NCBI GenBank assembly: GCA_964625275.1
Contig: CAZVBH010000113.1
Coordinates: 1 to 6,213 of the forward strand
Length of the DNA stretch: 6,213 nucleotides
Source of the DNA: UBA3775 sp964625275
GTDB lineage: Bacteria > Bacillota > Clostridia > Lachnospirales > Lachnospiraceae
Direction of reading: 5' to 3'
Shown: in pieces, positions 6,141-6,213 of the stretch
Layout of the letters: every line of letters starts with the position of its first letter
Position numbering within the stretch: position 1 is the stretch's first letter
Program-made: the position numbers and the translations under genes
Notes under the pieces: model-generated
Databases searched by the model: none
Seen by the model: only the letters and a program-made list of their open reading frames with translations
Told to the model about the DNA's origin: nothing

Positions 6141-6186
6141 TGTGTCCCCAGTTGCTCCACGGTAGTTTTTCAAAAGAATTAAGAGG
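6141..6186 (+). repeat. Solo right arm of the hairpin repeat
   Basis: TGTGTCCCCAGTTG, CTCCACGGTAG, TTTTTCAAAA and a final TTAAGAGG repeat the right arm of unit C 43 bp away (TGTGTCCCCAGTG, TTCTACAGTAC, TTTGTCAAAA, TTTAAGG). With the solo left arm at 5966 it encloses unit C, giving the order left-left-core-right-right. Confidence 0.7.
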
Positions 6187-6213
6187 ATCAAACAGAAAAA
6201 CGCAGCCGAAACC

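Larger units (their letters stand above)
5962..6213. other. Upstream spacer filled with hairpin repeats
   Basis: Together with the promoter and leader this makes 339 bp without an established gene. It reads, left to right: solo left arm, complete hairpin unit, solo right arm, then 27 bp of non-repeat sequence. On the minus strand one frame (6212 down to a TAA at 6135) reads a hydrophobic segment AAFFCLILLILLKN, followed by residues encoded by the repeat. This might be the end of an upstream membrane protein gene, but 25 codons are too few to call it. No rpmF-like end, which often precedes plsX in Firmicutes, is visible. Confidence 0.6.

Overview
The window is part of the core cell-envelope and chromosome-maintenance operon of a low-to-mid GC Firmicute. 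All four genes lie on the minus strand, in transcription order plsX - acpP - rnc - smc. This order, with no fapR, fabD or fabG in between, is familiar from Clostridia. Protein style and the repeat family suggest Lachnospiraceae, but that placement is inference.

Layout from high to low coordinates, in the direction of transcription: (1) 6213-5962 is an upstream spacer filled by repeat copies: a solo right arm, a complete hairpin element and a solo left arm. (2) 5961-5875 holds a convincing sigma-A type promoter (TTGCAA, 17 bp, TATAAT) and the plsX leader with a strong Shine-Dalgarno. (3) plsX (340 aa, complete) ends at 4852. (4) 4851-4549 is a 303-bp spacer filled by the same repeat family: two complete hairpin units and one solo left arm, stopping 2 bp from the acpP Shine-Dalgarno. 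(5) acpP (73 aa), rnc (228 aa) and smc (1184 aa) follow with gaps of only 37 and 38 bp. smc ends 9 bp before the window edge. In related genomes ftsY usually follows, but nothing of it is visible here.

PlsX makes acyl-phosphate from acyl-ACP for phospholipid synthesis, and acpP encodes an acyl carrier protein, so these two are metabolically linked. RNase III and SMC are housekeeping passengers in the same conserved cluster. The ACP is unusual: its DSL motif is intact, but the recognition helix after the serine lacks canonical residues.

The part that standard gene annotation does not explain is the repeat family. It is about 110 bp long, palindromic and REP/MITE-like, with conserved arms (GACAC...GTGTC, GAACA...TGTTC, TACYG...CRGTA) around an apical stem. 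The apical stem differs completely between loci but stays paired. Read in the direction of the operon, both stem versions are capped by the same GUAA (GNRA-type) tetraloop. Copies occur as nested or solo arms in the same orientation on both sides of plsX. They may act on RNA (processing, stability, differential expression of plsX and acpP), or be mobilised in trans by a REP-associated tyrosine transposase. No transposase is present in the window.
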